Positions 26,601 to 39,392 of a stretch of 64,000 bases of DNA are shown piece by piece. Source of the DNA: Litomosoides sigmodontis (lineage: Eukaryota > Nematoda > Chromadorea > Rhabditida > Onchocercidae); NCBI GenBank assembly GCA_963070105.1, contig OY718804.1, positions 7,857,817-7,921,816 on the forward strand, read 5' to 3'. The notes under the pieces were generated by a model, which was given only the letters and a program-made list of their open reading frames with translations, ran no database searches and was not told the DNA's origin. A program made the translations under genes and the position numbers. The stretch's first letter is position 1; the number at the start of each line of letters is the position of its first letter.

Positions 26601-28044
26601 TAGCGTTGACTTATTTCATTCGCTCAAAAATAAAGTATATTATTTGCAATAACTGGCTACCTCTTTCACTTGTATACTCTTGGTAAAAATATGTATTACA
26701 TGAAATGCAGTGCTGCTCTTATCAATTTCACTACCTAAAAAAAATTCAGTGCTAATAGTTGCTGTAAATAAATAATCAAAGGGAAAAATTACACGTACCA
26801 TATGGATCAACGATGCATGTAATTGTCTGTCCCATAACTGAAGTACCATTATTTTTTGCAACAAAAGACTCGGCTTTGCCGGCATCCTGGAAGACAACGT
26901 ATGCCATACCCAAATGTTTTTTTGTTCTAGGATGCATATATACGAATACTTCAGTAATTCGACCTGTCTTTCTGAAAATGTTGGAATATCATAAGTCTCA
27001 GATAGGTTTCGCATATTCTATTTATAAAAACATGAAATTAAATAAATTGATTCTCCTTCCAAATTCCGATCCTTTGTTGCAAGAATAAATTGCTTTAAAG
27101 AAAATTTGCAAAGACCTACTGGCACATATCACTCAAAAATGCACGGTTTATGTTGTCATTCAAACCAAATATTGAAACTTCACGCTTTGGCTGTGGTCCA
27201 ACCGAGTTGTTGTCCAACTACAAGGCGCTTTTATTAATACTGTCAAAATTTAGAACCCTCTCAAATTTTTTAAAAATTGTTTTCGTTTCGTTAGCCTGAA
27301 TGTAGTTAAAAACCTCAATAATTCGTAAAGTTACTACTTGAAGAAAATGAGAGGAAGACACTAACAACTTTTGCAAAAACAGAGGTTTAGCAAATATCCG
27401 CGACATAATCACCAAACAAACAAACTCACAACAAAAGAAGGCAAGGGAAGATCTACCGATTCCACATTGCGAAATCTTGTTAGTGGATTCCTCGGATCAC
27501 CCAATGTATGTACATTATACTGAAATGTATTTTATACTGAGATCCCAACCATCCATTATTAAGTAATGAAATCCATTCTGTATATCTTTCTATTATCTAT
27601 TATTACAACTGCAACATCATGCTATTTTCTTTTCGCGTGGTTTAGTAATTTATCAATTTTTCTGCTTTATTAAACAAATCTAAGAATACTTTCGATTTCC
27701 GTTCTAACACCTGACAAAAAACTAACAATTAACTTCTACTCCACTTTGTTGCCTTAGGCAAGGAAATTATGAATATCTTCTATAAATTTATTGATAAGAG
27801 CAATGAAGGACCAATTCTTTACTTATTGTTATTTGCATCAGTATGTATTAAACTCCTAGATTATATCTCTTCCACTACAATGGCACAAACTAATGGGAAC
27901 CTTTGGATCGTCCTTGCAGACGCCGTCGCATCGAAAAATTACATGTCTTGCATCGATGCTAATAGCTTTCCAAGCGATTTTGTGGTGAATATGATGCGCT
28001 GTTTCCGACGATGGACGCAGTCGATTTGACCCTCCCGCTGGCAT
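14681..28044 (-). CDS. set-2: SET1/SETD1-type histone H3 lysine-4 methyltransferase (C. elegans SET-2 counterpart)
   Basis: Seen: the first coding exon runs from an ATG at 28044 to 27901 and has WKAISID..FRCDGV, like the SETD1 N-terminus. An RRM is split over exons near 27116-27220 ([19 protein letters not shown]) and 26799-26975 ([20 protein letters not shown]). A Pro/Ser-rich exon lies at 25286-25723, basic Ser-rich linkers at 24301-24487 and 23489-23730, and an acidic exon at about 18415-18530. Next come the WIN motif GCARTEGYY in the N-SET exon 16245-16370, exon 15789-15908, SET exon 15192-15392, and last exon 14681-14911 with [19 protein letters not shown] and post-[11 protein letters not shown], ending GSLN-stop. 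Known: SET1 is the catalytic subunit of COMPASS in the nucleus; the WIN arginine binds WDR5 and the RRM binds RNA. All active-site motifs are intact. Exons between 18 and 24 kb are less certain. Confidence 0.93.
18415..18530 (-). other. Acidic tract inside SET1
   Basis: On the minus strand this part of SET1 reads as a run of Glu and Asp about 30 residues long, entered by a Ser-rich segment and followed by KKDFSG. Most codons are GAA, GAG or GAT, which gives a purine-rich coding strand. SETD1 proteins carry acidic and Ser-rich linkers between the RRM and the catalytic end. Repeats of this kind vary in length between strains. Confidence 0.75.
21543..21635. repeat. Imperfect tandem repeat in a SET1 intron
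   Basis: The unit (ATTGCATAAAAATATAT with an ACTGA-like spacer) occurs about three times in a row with small differences, the third copy reading ATTGCGTAAAAATATAT. It lies in non-coding intron sequence. No function is suggested. Confidence 0.6.
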
Positions 28045-30217
28045 TCTACCCGCTGAAACTGACAAAATTTATTGTTTGGAATAGTGATAGCTCAGAAATG
28101 GGTAATGTGCTAGATAAACATAACAATTAAATCATTAAAATAAGTTAAAGCGTGAAAAATAATACCAATTATCAGTCATCACACTGCAGGAAATTATCGC
28201 ATGGAGAAAATGTAACAAAATTTTAAGGCTAGAAAGCTGACCTATTTTAAATGTTTCTGCAGCTAACCTGCCACTGCACAACAGCATGCAACGATTTTTT
28301 GCTAACTTCCTAAATACTTATTTATCTCTATTTCGTGGGAGATGCACTGTATCGCTCAACTTCGCATACGTTGCAACACATAGTAATTTGGCAACTTGAA
28401 ATTTTCGTTCTGTCTCCCACTTATTTACACTTTATATCTCTCATAGCTTCACCAGCGACTTTTCATAACTTTTTAATGTTAAATTAAAATTTTCAAAATC
28501 ATAATCTTTTAACTGGCCAGAATAGTGTAGTTGCTCAGACTAACATCAGTAGTGATATTTCAGTTACATTTATTTTGTACGTTTCACATATTGATTCATT
28601 TAGGCTCACCTTAATAATGAAAGATTTACAACGGGATTTAGACTCAAACTTTGACTGGAATTTAAGGTCTGTCAATATTGTTTGTTAACAGCAAGTCAAA
28701 CCATTTCGATGATGCTGGGCGCCTTCATGCGCATCCATTCGTGAAATCCAGCGAGCTAGCTCAAATACGTCGTCATTTTTCAGCTTTCCGTTCTACATAT
28801 AACCACCACACTCCTGCAAATAATTCGCAGTTGCTGCATCACAGGGTACATAGGAGGAAACCCGGAAAACTAGCAAGAACTGAATATTTTCAGAAATAAA
28901 TTCCTCAGGTAAAAGATATCAGGAAAAAGTAACTGGAACAACCATTCGCTAGACGTACATTGCACTCCGTCACCGAACACCGCCATCAACTTCTCAGAAA
29001 TCATGCCGAAAAAAACGACTACTAACAGACAACAAACGTTGCTGGATACTAACTACATGCAGCAGCTCTTTGTATTATTCGATATGATTCCTGCCAATTG
29101 CATTAGACAGTTGTTGGGACTGAATAGTTGTAGAAAGAGATGAAATTTTTTCTCGTCTTTCATTCCAGAGAGGTCACACGGATGAGCGATGGGAGTGACC
29201 GCTTGAAAACGTGACAACACCTCGCCCACAAAACTTCTTCATCGTCGGATCGATCGGATTTGGAGAGTAATCGAGTTGAATAGTATATCCTATTGAGACT
29301 TAACTTTCATCTAGTTCTATCTTTTTTCCATAATATGGAAAACAAGATCTTTTCTCTTCCATCAATAGATGATTATTGCACCATCTGTGTGCAATGACGT
29401 AGTATCTTTTTCTTTTTGAGATAACCAGTTTATGTTTGAAGCAGTTAATCCAGGATAACTTTTAACATTAACATAACTCTGCAGACTGATATGAGATCCA
29501 TGATGAAACAGATCTTTGCAGCTCTGCATCGGACTTCCGCTCTCTCACGACTTTTTTCAAAAAAATGAGCTACGCTCATGTCATGTCAACTGCATTCATA
29601 GACAGAGTCATAGGAAAGTTTTTCAAATGCTAAGCTTTGAGAATGAATTGTCGGAAAAAGATTTTACACGGGGTGTTTTTTTTTATGACATTGATATTTC
29701 CTAACGTAGCTTGCATATAAAGAAGACGACGGAAAGGATTTCATATGTAAAAGGATTCATCATCTATTCACTTTAAATTCTAATAATAATCCCTACGTGC
29801 TTCTTACTGTTTAATATCATGAAATTTTACAACTTAAGCAATGTATTTATCACAATACAGAACAATATCAATTATTAGTGGAGCTCCATTTTTATGTTTT
29901 TAATTTCTCCCATGAAACGGAGATTGAACAATTTAAAAAACATAGATAAATGAATCAACACGATAAAAACGTATAGTCACTCGATTAATGTGATATTCTT
30001 CGTCGTATAAACATTTGTTTCAAATACGTCTTGACATTTGTTATATCGACTTCTTAGTCGTGAACACAGATAACTGTTACTCATCTGAACGAATCAGGAA
30101 TTATTTGCATTTTATATACGTAAAGATGATATGTGTGTCCAGCTTCATACTAATAATAAAAGAGCACAACAACAATTAGAATGATATGGGGTTACGTGAG
30201 TAGTCCACATAAGATAA
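28045..30217. other. Intergenic stretch upstream of SET1
   Basis: This 2.2-kb stretch lies between the first recognisable SET1 exon and the 3' end of the L30 gene. It probably contains the SET1 promoter and possibly a 5' UTR exon. A splice acceptor-like TTTCAG just upstream of the ATG at 28044 could take either a 5' exon or a trans-spliced leader. Short open frames such as 28678-28899 plus have no recognisable relatives. Confidence 0.45.
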
Positions 30218-31915
30218 TTAGAAATTTTGACAATAAAAAAAATTTCGCTGTAAATCGAAACAAACCAGTGAATTACTGGATAAGAAAACTACCTGTTTTT
30301 GAGGATCCATGACACTCAACTGAGATGGTTCACAAGCTAAATGCTTACCGACTACGCATCTCCCATCTGGAAAGACCTGGAAAAATCCCAATGAAATGAT
30401 TTTTAGTCGAACTCCTAAAGTAAGAAAAAATTTTCATTACTTTATTGAAACAAAACCTTATCTCCCTATATAGATATCAGTTCTTACCGGACACTACTAA
30501 CATAAGATTTCCGGAAAACAGCTATCTTAAAATAAAAAACAGCGACATTTTTACACATACTTCCAAAGCGTTCACATCATCAATTGTTGGTTCACCATTA
30601 GGAAAGGAAAGCGCACGTACTTCAATAATATGTTTTAAAGACCACAGTTCCGCATTCTGTGAAGCGGTATTTTTGAAGATAAACATTTTACCAGGCTGAA
30701 AAGCATGGAAGTATACACCAAAAAAAAAACATTTCAGAATCATTTTTAAAAGGAAAAAATGCACTTGGCCACGTGTCAATTTCATTCCATCCCTTCCACA
30801 ATGCTAACCTTTAAGATAGAGAATTGTGCATTCAACTTTACCAAGTAGCTAGAACACTGTTAACTGTAGCATCCAATACTCCATAAAAAACATAATTCCG
30901 TGCGTTAAGCAAATTTCATGTTGAAAAAAAGAAGCCAAAAAAATTCATCATAAAAAATAATCACTGATCACTTACTTCAGCATTAGTACCAAATAACTGT
31001 TCAATTTTTTTTTTTATATTTATTGAATCTGACGAATAATTTCTATAGATCCATACTAACCAAAGTTTTGGAGGTTTGCCTTCCATCTGAAAAGGTCTAG
31101 TTATTTTTCATCACTCATCTTAGCACATAAATTATGATTTCAATTATTTCACATTGTTAATACATTCAAAGATAAAGTAAGAGAGAAGATTAATTTGTAA
31201 AAATAATCCATAAAAAATTATTGGCCATAAGCATCTTTCCATTCAATTAAACTTTCCTTGCCAAGCTTTGAACAATAAATTGGAAACCTCCTACATTCTT
31301 TTTTGCGAAACTTTCTTCAGGCTTCCAAAGATTTAACTACAATGAAAATTAAACAAGAACCTTTTCAGGAAAATGCTCAGGTCCAGCCATGTGCTTTTCA
31401 TAGTCGTATTCCCCTGAATTATCCTTTCTGCGAGGAAGATATCGATACCAATGTCCTGTTTTTTTGTACACCCACTGATCTATATTTACAAAATAATTAA
31501 ATTTGTAAAAAAGCAAAATTTGCTGCAAACAGATTTTTAATACTCTTGAAAAGTTTGTAACGTCCTGGAATACAAGACTGAGAAGCGATGAAATTTTTAA
31601 AAATTTAAAAAAATTAACAGTTTGATATAAAAAACAAAAATGATGAACAAATTACGAAATAAAAACATGCTATTGTTAGTAGAAAGCGATAGCGGAATAC
31701 ACAATAATTAAAAAGATAAAATAAGAAAAACTTATTTGAATTTTAACACATCTACAGGTAAGAATAGTGTGAAATGGTATATCAGTGTGACTTGAAACAA
31801 GCCTGTTACTCAGACATAACATATCAGAATTATACTTGCAGCAAAACAACACAATATTAGAAAGACAATTTCAGATCTGAAATCCCTAGAACTCACTTCT
31901 TATAACTTTCGCCAT
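30218..31915 (-). CDS. mrpl-30: Mitochondrial large-subunit ribosomal protein uL30m (MRPL30)
   Basis: Seen: phase-consistent exons at 31897-31915 (candidate ATG at 31915), 31361-31479 (WVYKKTGHWYRYLPRRK), 30976-31086 (KLWLVWIYRNYSSD, KKKIEQLFG), 30561-30695 (PGKMFIFKNTASQNAELWSL, KHIIEVRALSFPNGEPT) and 30218-30376. The order KLW-V..I, then KKKIEQLFGL-like, then KN-S-NA-LW-KH-I-V--L--P-G, follows animal MRPL30, including the C-terminal extension beyond the bacterial L30 core. Known: L30 is a component of the mitoribosome large subunit. The 5' end is uncertain: the short first exon gives only MAKVIR before the conserved part. A basic presequence-like frame lies just upstream at about 32035-32120. 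The 3' end is also uncertain, because a donor-like CAG/GTAGTT at about 30292 could lead to another exon; the stop given assumes read-through. Confidence 0.78.
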
Positions 31916-32079
31916 TTTTCATTTGAAACGATGCGATACAGAGATTTCAATTTAATTCAGTGATTATCATTAATAGGGCGAAGGAAATCGAAAGAAGCCC
32001 TGAAATACCTTCATTAGATGCCAGTTTAAAATGCAACTATGTCATCCGTAAATGAAATATTTCTAGCAGCTAATACTGC

Positions 32080-32660
32080 AGGATTTCTCAATGCACGACG
32101 TAACAGATTGCGCAAGCTTATTCTTTGCCCCAGAAAGCCGATACTGCTCGGAACTTCGAGGAAGCATCCTTACTGAATGCAGCGTACGTGGAACACGAGA
32201 TGGGGTGACACCGGCAACCACAAGAAACACTACTCAAGTGATCGCGTGGTGAGTACAGACCTGTTGAAGGTGCCTGAAATGCTACAGGCTTCGATGTTGT
32301 ACGGCTTCGGATCTCATGCAGCTGGTGTTATGAAACTTGAGGTCCTACCCTACCGTTGCTGTGGTGAGTAAAAAGAAGTTGAGAATTGAGCTGGGGCATC
32401 TCTTGCAGTTCCCAAACTACCTGCTACTTTTGACGTTCATGCGCTGCCTCGGGCTACATCCTTTTTCCGGTCGTTATGTGCCCTCTTTCCCACTGCGTTT
32501 ATTTGCAAACCGCTCGTTATGTTCCTTATCTTCATACATTATCATATCTGTGGTCTACCTTAATTTGCAGAGTAATCTCGAAGTGCGGCATGTTCGGATT
32601 GCCAGGGACAGTGGAGTTCATCAGGGTCATCATTGGTTCAGTGATATGTGACAATTCCTT
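32080..32660. other. GC-richer island with open frames on both strands
   Basis: The base composition rises to roughly half G+C (33 of 60 in the line starting 32161, 28 of 60 in the next), far above the AT-rich surroundings. The plus strand has an open frame at 32177-32371. It could join, through a 45-base GTGAGT..TTGCAG interval, to a second frame that stays open to about 32565. On the minus strand, 32035-32120 reads as a basic Leu/Arg/Ala-rich stretch like a mitochondrial presequence. No family was recognised. It lies between the filament gene and MRPL30. Confidence 0.45.
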
Positions 32661-32811
32661 TATACGTTCAACGAATGATCTTTATTGACGATTGAAAGTA
32701 ACAGAAATAGATGACAATCTAATATAGTATTAAGGGTGATGACAGAGAGAAGAGATAGAAGGGAAAGAGAAATAATGTGTGATTGGGGGGGGAGGAGGAA
32801 ATTTGTGTTTC

Positions 32812-35800
32812 TTAGCTTACTGTTTGGCTTGAGCGTTGAATGTGAGTTGCTCGTTCCTGAAAAGTTTTTCAACAAAATAAGTTATCGAAATTCGAAGAAA
32901 CAGAATTTTTAATAGAATTCTTTTTTTTTCTAATGAAATTTGATATTTGAAAAGATGGACCTCTCCTTCTTTATTGTAAAGAATAGTTTGCACATTACTT
33001 CCCACTCCAAATGACTGTTCACCTTCGAAGATAAGCTGATCGGGTGGTGCGTGAACTCCGCCTTGACCACAACTCCAAATCTGGAAATTCGAACGTTAGA
33101 TGCTCTTTTTTCACCGAAAAGTAACCATGAAATATTAGTGATAACAACTTTTTACATGTAACTACTACTTGATGCCTAATTCATAAATATGAATAATGTT
33201 TAATTATTGAAAGTCTTACTTTAAGAGTTTTACTCGGTTTTAGTATGAAGTCTCTTGGAAGTGTATAAACAATTTCACGTTTTCCATCAATCTTTCTTTT
33301 TAATTTCCATTCACCGATTGGTTCTTCTTTAGAACGATGTGTATTCTCGAGGACGATAAATTTACCCTCCGGTGACGTTTCCTGAATGGAAACATTACCC
33401 TTCGCTGAACGGGTATATGACGTACGAGAGGATGTTTCACCTTTTACTACACGCATTGTCTCTGTAAAAAAGAATAATTTTGTCAATATAAAGTTTTTCT
33501 AGATAAAGACAGGGAATATAGCCTTTTTCTCAATGAATTTGATCGTTATTTGAATTTAACTTTGAATTGACAACAGTATTTCACTGCCACTGACTCAATG
33601 AAAAATAGCATTTGCCTTTCATTGTCCTTTTTATCTTTAAATGTAAATGAAGCATTGCTTTAAACAGCCATCACTAATTAATTTGCCCTTGCAGTTCTCA
33701 TAATGAGGATGAAAATACCAGTATCAGCCACTTCGTTGATACCAGTAGTGCGAACGACCTGTTCAACCAGTTGTTTGAGACCAGGCCCATCACCTTCGCC
33801 TTCCAACATCTTTCTATAAATTGCTATCTCGGCGTCTAAAGTCTGCAACGAATCGTAGCTTAATTTTGAACAGTTTAAGAAGGAATTCCAAATTTCTCTA
33901 TGCAGGCCATCACATTTCTACCTCAACATATTTCGCTAGAAGTGAGTATCTGTCGAACCTTCTAATCTCTTATTCTTCACTCTACCGTATGTCGTCACAT
34001 ACGTAATTCTTACTTGTTTGGTATCCAGTAGCATCTGCAGTTCAACCATCAACGCTTGACATTCTTCACGCATCTTACGAATTTGCGCATCGCGATCATT
34101 CAGTGCTGCTTCGTATGATCGTTGATCGTCTTCAAGTTGGAAATTTAATTCCTGGATTTGCTTCTCAAGCAGCGAATTCTAGAAATACTGATGTGATTTG
34201 TAAAATTGGAAAGGAAAATAAAATTGGGACCTATATTGAGTCATTGTCATACAGCATTGATAATATACCTATGATAATTGTAAATTTTCAGCTTGTATCA
34301 TAGTTTTCCAAGTCCAAAATCAAAATTTGCCTTTAATAAAACAATCATAACAGGTCTTATAGATTTCTTCAACTGGCAAAATCATTTCATCAAGACTAGC
34401 TAGAAAGCAAATCTTTGACTGTGTTAAATTTAAGACTAATGAACTCACTCTTCCTTCCAGATCTGCGAGCTTTCCGCGCAGGTCACCCAATTGTACACGG
34501 AGTCGCTTAACTTCTTCCCGCTGATAGCCCTGCTCCATAGTTTGACGAGCAGACTGTGTTTGAATTTCTTGCACTTTCAGTTTGTACCACGATTCCATGT
34601 CATTCCGGTTGGCACTTGTCATCTAAAAAAAAAGGACGTTGAATTACTTAACATTTGTCGGTCTCCCTTTCTCAGAGACTTCGGAACCATATTTTACTAC
34701 TATGAATAGCAAACCTGGTCATATTCATTACGGATATCACGGATAGCTGATGACAGTTCATTTTTGAAAAATTCGCGATTCTCACTGGTGGTGTCACGTG
34801 CAGCCATTGCCTGTAAGTCACGAATTTCCTGGTCTTGCACACGACGAATGAAATCAATCTCTTCCTGAAGTGTCTGCACTTGATTTTGATAATCGATACG
34901 ATTTAATGTCTCCTGATCCAAATCCTGAAAATTGTTTTTTCATGAAAATGCTTACGTGTTGAGGCTCATTTTAATTTGAATTTTAAAGCCCTTAATGGAA
35001 GTGTTTTTAGGAAGTCTCAAATCTGACACTGAACAGTAAAAACAACAGAGAGAGAATCATACGCATGTATGAAGCATATTTCTCTCTCCGTACTTCTCAT
35101 TAAATCTCTCTGGAAATGAGATTTTCGGTGTTTTTAATAATAAAGTCGATCGGGAAGTCATGATCAGATAAAATGAAATCACGAAATTCATGGCTGATGA
35201 GACCCTTTTCATGCTTCAGGCTTATCCTTCTGAAAAGATAAGACAGATTACTTACTGTTCGTGCTCGTTGTAATTCGCCCACAAGACGTTGATTTTCCTT
35301 TTTAATTCTTAAAATTTCTTCTTCCAGTAGAGCAATTCGTCGACGTAGAAGATTAATTTCAGCTTCGATATTTGATAGTTCAACAAGAAGCCCATCAATT
35401 TTGTCTCGATCAGCCAGACGTGCCCTTACTACTTCATCAAATCTGTAAAACGTAGAAAAATTAAATGAAAATTTTGAGCCAAAAAATTTTTTCATGTTTT
35501 TTTTATTTCACCATATATAAACTAAAAGTTAATTGCCTATCAAAATGTCGAAGCTGAAAAGCCGAAAAAAATCTAAACTGTTGTAGGTTATTTTATTCTT
35601 GTAAATAGAACGATAAACGTCAAGCTTCCATGTAAAATCTACTTCCATGTAAATGATAGCATTTTAGCTCATGACTTAATTTCTTCTGTCATGACCTAGT
35701 CGATGTATGACTACAAGTCATCTTTATCTATTCAGATTACTTTGATCACACTGTCGTCATCTAATCTGTCCTTTCTTCTTACGAACTGAAGTAACAGTTA

Positions 35801-37361
35801 TAATTCATAGCAAGAATTTCAGGACACACTTTTTACGATATTCCGCTAATTCTTCCTGCATCTTCTTAATTTGCTTTTCCAGTTCATCCCGTTGCTTTCC
35901 TGTATCATTGATTACTTTCTGAGCCTCCTGAAAAAATGACGAGACATTTGTTTGGAAATGTTTTTATATTTCTTGCTAAGTTTTTGTTTTATTCGAAGGG
36001 CATTGTGCACATTGTACAAAATCATTTTATTATTTCAAATTAAAGTGACAAAGTTAAGGACACTATCTGCTTTGATTGATATCAGTACATCAGTGTCACA
36101 TTCCACATTGGGTGTACGGAATAGCGATGCTTTTTATTTCATTCGCTAAATTAACAAAAAATTTGAAAATTCATAACCAGTTTCCTACTTCTTTTTCCAA
36201 ATGTATTTTGTCGTTCCTTTATCTCGTCCTTTTTACTGGCACGAAAGGAAATGTTTGTGTTGCTTTTACCAAATAATTTTTAAAGTTGAATTTTCGTAAC
36301 TAATTTTGAGTGATTTACTTGGAATGACAATCACTCATTGCGCTGATTAAAAGTCAAATTCCTAAAGTCGTATTACTCACTAACAAATGGTGAATATAGA
36401 ATCTTCTAACGCTTTTTAAACCTACAGAAAGTTCTCCTTCGAACATTATTTTTATACTCGACGTGTCCTTGCCCCATCGTCCACGTAGCATATCCAAGTC
36501 AGCGTTCAATTTACGATTCTGCGCTTCCAAGAAACGTACCTGAACTTATTAAATATAACTCAAATTTACGTTTTAATTCAACAAGAAATTAAATTTTCTT
36601 TTAAGTATTATAACTTACATAGTTCAATTGAATATTCTAACCTTTTCAATATAATCAGCTAAGCGATCATTCAAATCACTCATTTCTTTCTTCTCTCGTT
36701 CACGAGCATCACGAATGGTTGATGCAGCATTCTGACCAAATGGTGACATACCACTGGTCAATGAAGAGGAACTCATCTCTGTTACCACCTTCACTACTCG
36801 ATTACCTGATGCTGCAAAAGTTAATAAATTAATTAAATAATTTTTTAATAATGCGTTCTACATAGTTAAATAAGTTTCTAGTAATACTTTCATCTATTCC
36901 ATTCATTTCAAACGATATAATTCTACTACATATTTGCTTTCGAAGTTATTTCACTTGACGACAGCGAAACGTGGAGAATTAGCGCTTATTATTAGGTTGT
37001 CAGTCTCAACTGCATTGTAAATTTATGATACTTAGTGTTGCACATTTTCAGTAAAATGAAAATGCTTCGCTCATTTCAAACTGTTATCAGCTGAAGTTGA
37101 TCGTAAGGAATCGCAACAAAGAAAAACTCAACCTGTCTTTAAATCAGAAATATGAAAAATCGTAATTATCACTGAATTTGACCGCAAATTATTCCTTTTT
37201 CGTTTCTTTTCTTTAATAAATCCTTAAGAGATTTGTTAGCTAACACATACAAAAAAAAATTACAAGAACTTACGAAGCCCTCCAAAAGTACTTGAGGTGG
37301 TTGTGGAACCAATACGGTTGTAACCGGGTCGTGCGGATATTGTACTGCGATATTCACTCAT
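32812..37361 (-). CDS. Cytoplasmic intermediate filament protein with lamin-tail domain (nematode IFA/IFB type)
   Basis: Seen: exons at 37274-37361 (ATG at 37361, head [16 protein letters not shown]), 36642-36811, 36426-36539, 35837-35927, 35256-35442, about 34713-34924, about 34451-34622, about 34017-34179, about 33720-33841, about 33223-33464, about 32961-33080 and 32812-32856 (ending SSQTVS-stop). The rod has the coil 1A signature [20 protein letters not shown], a long coil 1B, and the coil 2 end motif [16 protein letters not shown]. The tail carries an Ig-fold lamin-tail domain with WKLKRK and [18 protein letters not shown]. Known: nematode cytoplasmic filaments keep the lamin-like longer coil 1B and tail; they support epidermal attachment structures and other epithelia. 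Which ifa/ifb member this is cannot be told by eye. A second first exon lies upstream. Confidence 0.93.
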
Positions 37362-39038
37362 CTTCGTCCACCGTAATTAATAATTTCTGAAGCAATGAAT
37401 CTTTCTGACTTAATTGATGGAAAATAACTTGAGCAATCAATACGAATATCTGTAGAGGTACAAGGCACTGCTAACAAAGGTTAATTTAAATATTGGGAAC
37501 ATTTTCCAACCCCATCAATCGTATGTAAAATTTCCGTTAATTAAAAAAGATTTTTATTAAATGTGGATTTTCAAAATTGATAAACGAAGAAATTTGAAAA
37601 ATAAGCTGCTATTTGAGCAGCTTATACTTCAAATATACTCTCTTTCCCTCAGTTTTTCACAATTTGAAAATTCCTCCAAGAATTCTTTTTATTTAATGAT
37701 GGTTTTTCAGATTTCGAAAATGTTAATTTTTCAAAATTTCTCTCTTTTGCACACGAAATATGAGAATGCTAAAAATCAATTTTGCCACCCTTTGAAATGT
37801 TTCTTTTTTCACTTTTCTAATAAGAATTTTCATAAAAAGGAAATACTGGATGTGTTCATTCCAAATTTGTATTTATTATATCTCTTTGTGTTTTGCCGAA
37901 GAAAAAGTGCAATAAGAGATTGTAATTAAATTAGCGGTGATAGGAGTGGAACTGTACCATTAAACTTTCATCCGAGAAAAAACTTGAAGGCTTTTCTCCC
38001 ACCCAATCACACTGTTTATGATTTCTAATTCTTTTGATTTCCCCAACACTGTAATTTTTAGCAGTTCACATCCTTACGAATTTATTAAAATCAATTCAAT
38101 CGACAAATCACTGACCGCAAAATCATTCTATTCAATAAATTATAGAAATTTATTGCTAAAATTGAATGGAAAAATTTTTGAAGTGAAACAAGCACCTTCG
38201 ATGCTTTTATTCATCTCTCTTGATAGCGCAAAAGAATTTTCGTTTTTTTAATTCCACTTATACGAACGTCAAATAAAGAAAGAAAATTGCGTTGTAAAAT
38301 GCCACAGTCGAATTAATGAGCAAAGAAAGCACGTTAAGTCATTGAAATGTCTTCTACCAACAAATAAATCTCATAAAAAAAGAAAAATCTTTCTATAATT
38401 TCTCAACGAATCAGACAATGTCATAAGAATTTTATTGAATGAAATATTGAGGAAGACTGAAATTTCATGTCGTTTTTTCCTCAGAAGAAAAAAAGCCTTC
38501 AAAGGATTGATTACTTGGAGAGATTGAATTACTTACTGTTTAAAGCGTAATTTGAAAAGGGTCAGGTATTACCAATACAGTGGAGATATTTTATTGTTTG
38601 TGTGAAAAAGTGAGAGCGAGAAATCTAAGTCTTATCAATGAATGGGAAGATAAGCAAAGGACAAATATTTGTTGACAGACAAATCCTTTCTCTCTCTCCC
38701 TCCTTCTCTCCTTATTTCATATAATGATGATAACCTCTACCACTTTCTGTGTTCATCTAGTTGTGTACTATGACTGTTTTTCATGCATTTTAAATGTTAA
38801 GAGGTGACCGATTTGAAAATCTTGAGAAAAAAACGATGCATAAAAGCAGATGGCAACGGAACGAGTTTTCGTGATGCTTTGAAATGACAAAAAAAAATGT
38901 GAAATTACAAATTACTTGGAACAATTGAGAATAACTGAGATGAAAGACAGGAAACTGAGGATGGGAAAAGAGACAAAGAGCGGTTCATTGTTTAGCTTGA
39001 CGTGATTTAAGCTGAAGAAGAGAATTAATTCCACTTAC

Positions 39039-39105
39039 TGCAGCTTTCATGATGGACAAGAGCTGTGCTTTGAATGGAACCCACCACTGATGTGATGCTA
39101 CCCAT
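39039..39105 (-). CDS. Alternative first exon of the intermediate filament gene (candidate)
   Basis: On the minus strand an ATG at 39105 opens a 67-base frame encoding a short head (MGSITSVVGSIQSTALVHHE...) and stops at a consensus GTAAGT donor. It ends one base into a codon, exactly as the exon at 37274-37361 does, so either can join the rod exon starting at 36811 without changing frame. This arrangement, two promoters giving two head domains, is known for C. elegans ifb-1. No transcript evidence is available here. Confidence 0.55.
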
Positions 39106-39392
39106 ATCACCCCGCAAACTTCAAATTCACTCATTCATTCGCATCTCTATGATCACCGGAAACAGTGCTGTACCGGATGAAGGTGCATGCAACCGATCAG
39201 TACGAATTAATTTAGCGTGAATAGTGCGGTTGAAGAGAAACTGAACAAAAACGAAGGGTGGAGCGGTGGGGACCTTCGCTACCAGTCAAGGACATCATCA
39301 TCAACCCGCCATCAGCGCCCCCAACCATTCAATCATACAATTTGCGCTATCTGATGTTGATGACTGCTGCTGCGTTGCTATGAGAAAGTGGG

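Noticed and set aside
31921..31950. ACGATGCGATACAGAGA resembles part of U6 snRNA
   Set aside because: Only a short core is similar; the flanking U6 stem, the AGCATGGCCCC-like segment and the T-run are missing.
32080..32660. GC-rich island as a Wolbachia-derived insert
   Set aside because: Wolbachia DNA is itself AT-rich, and no bacterial protein is recognisable in any frame.
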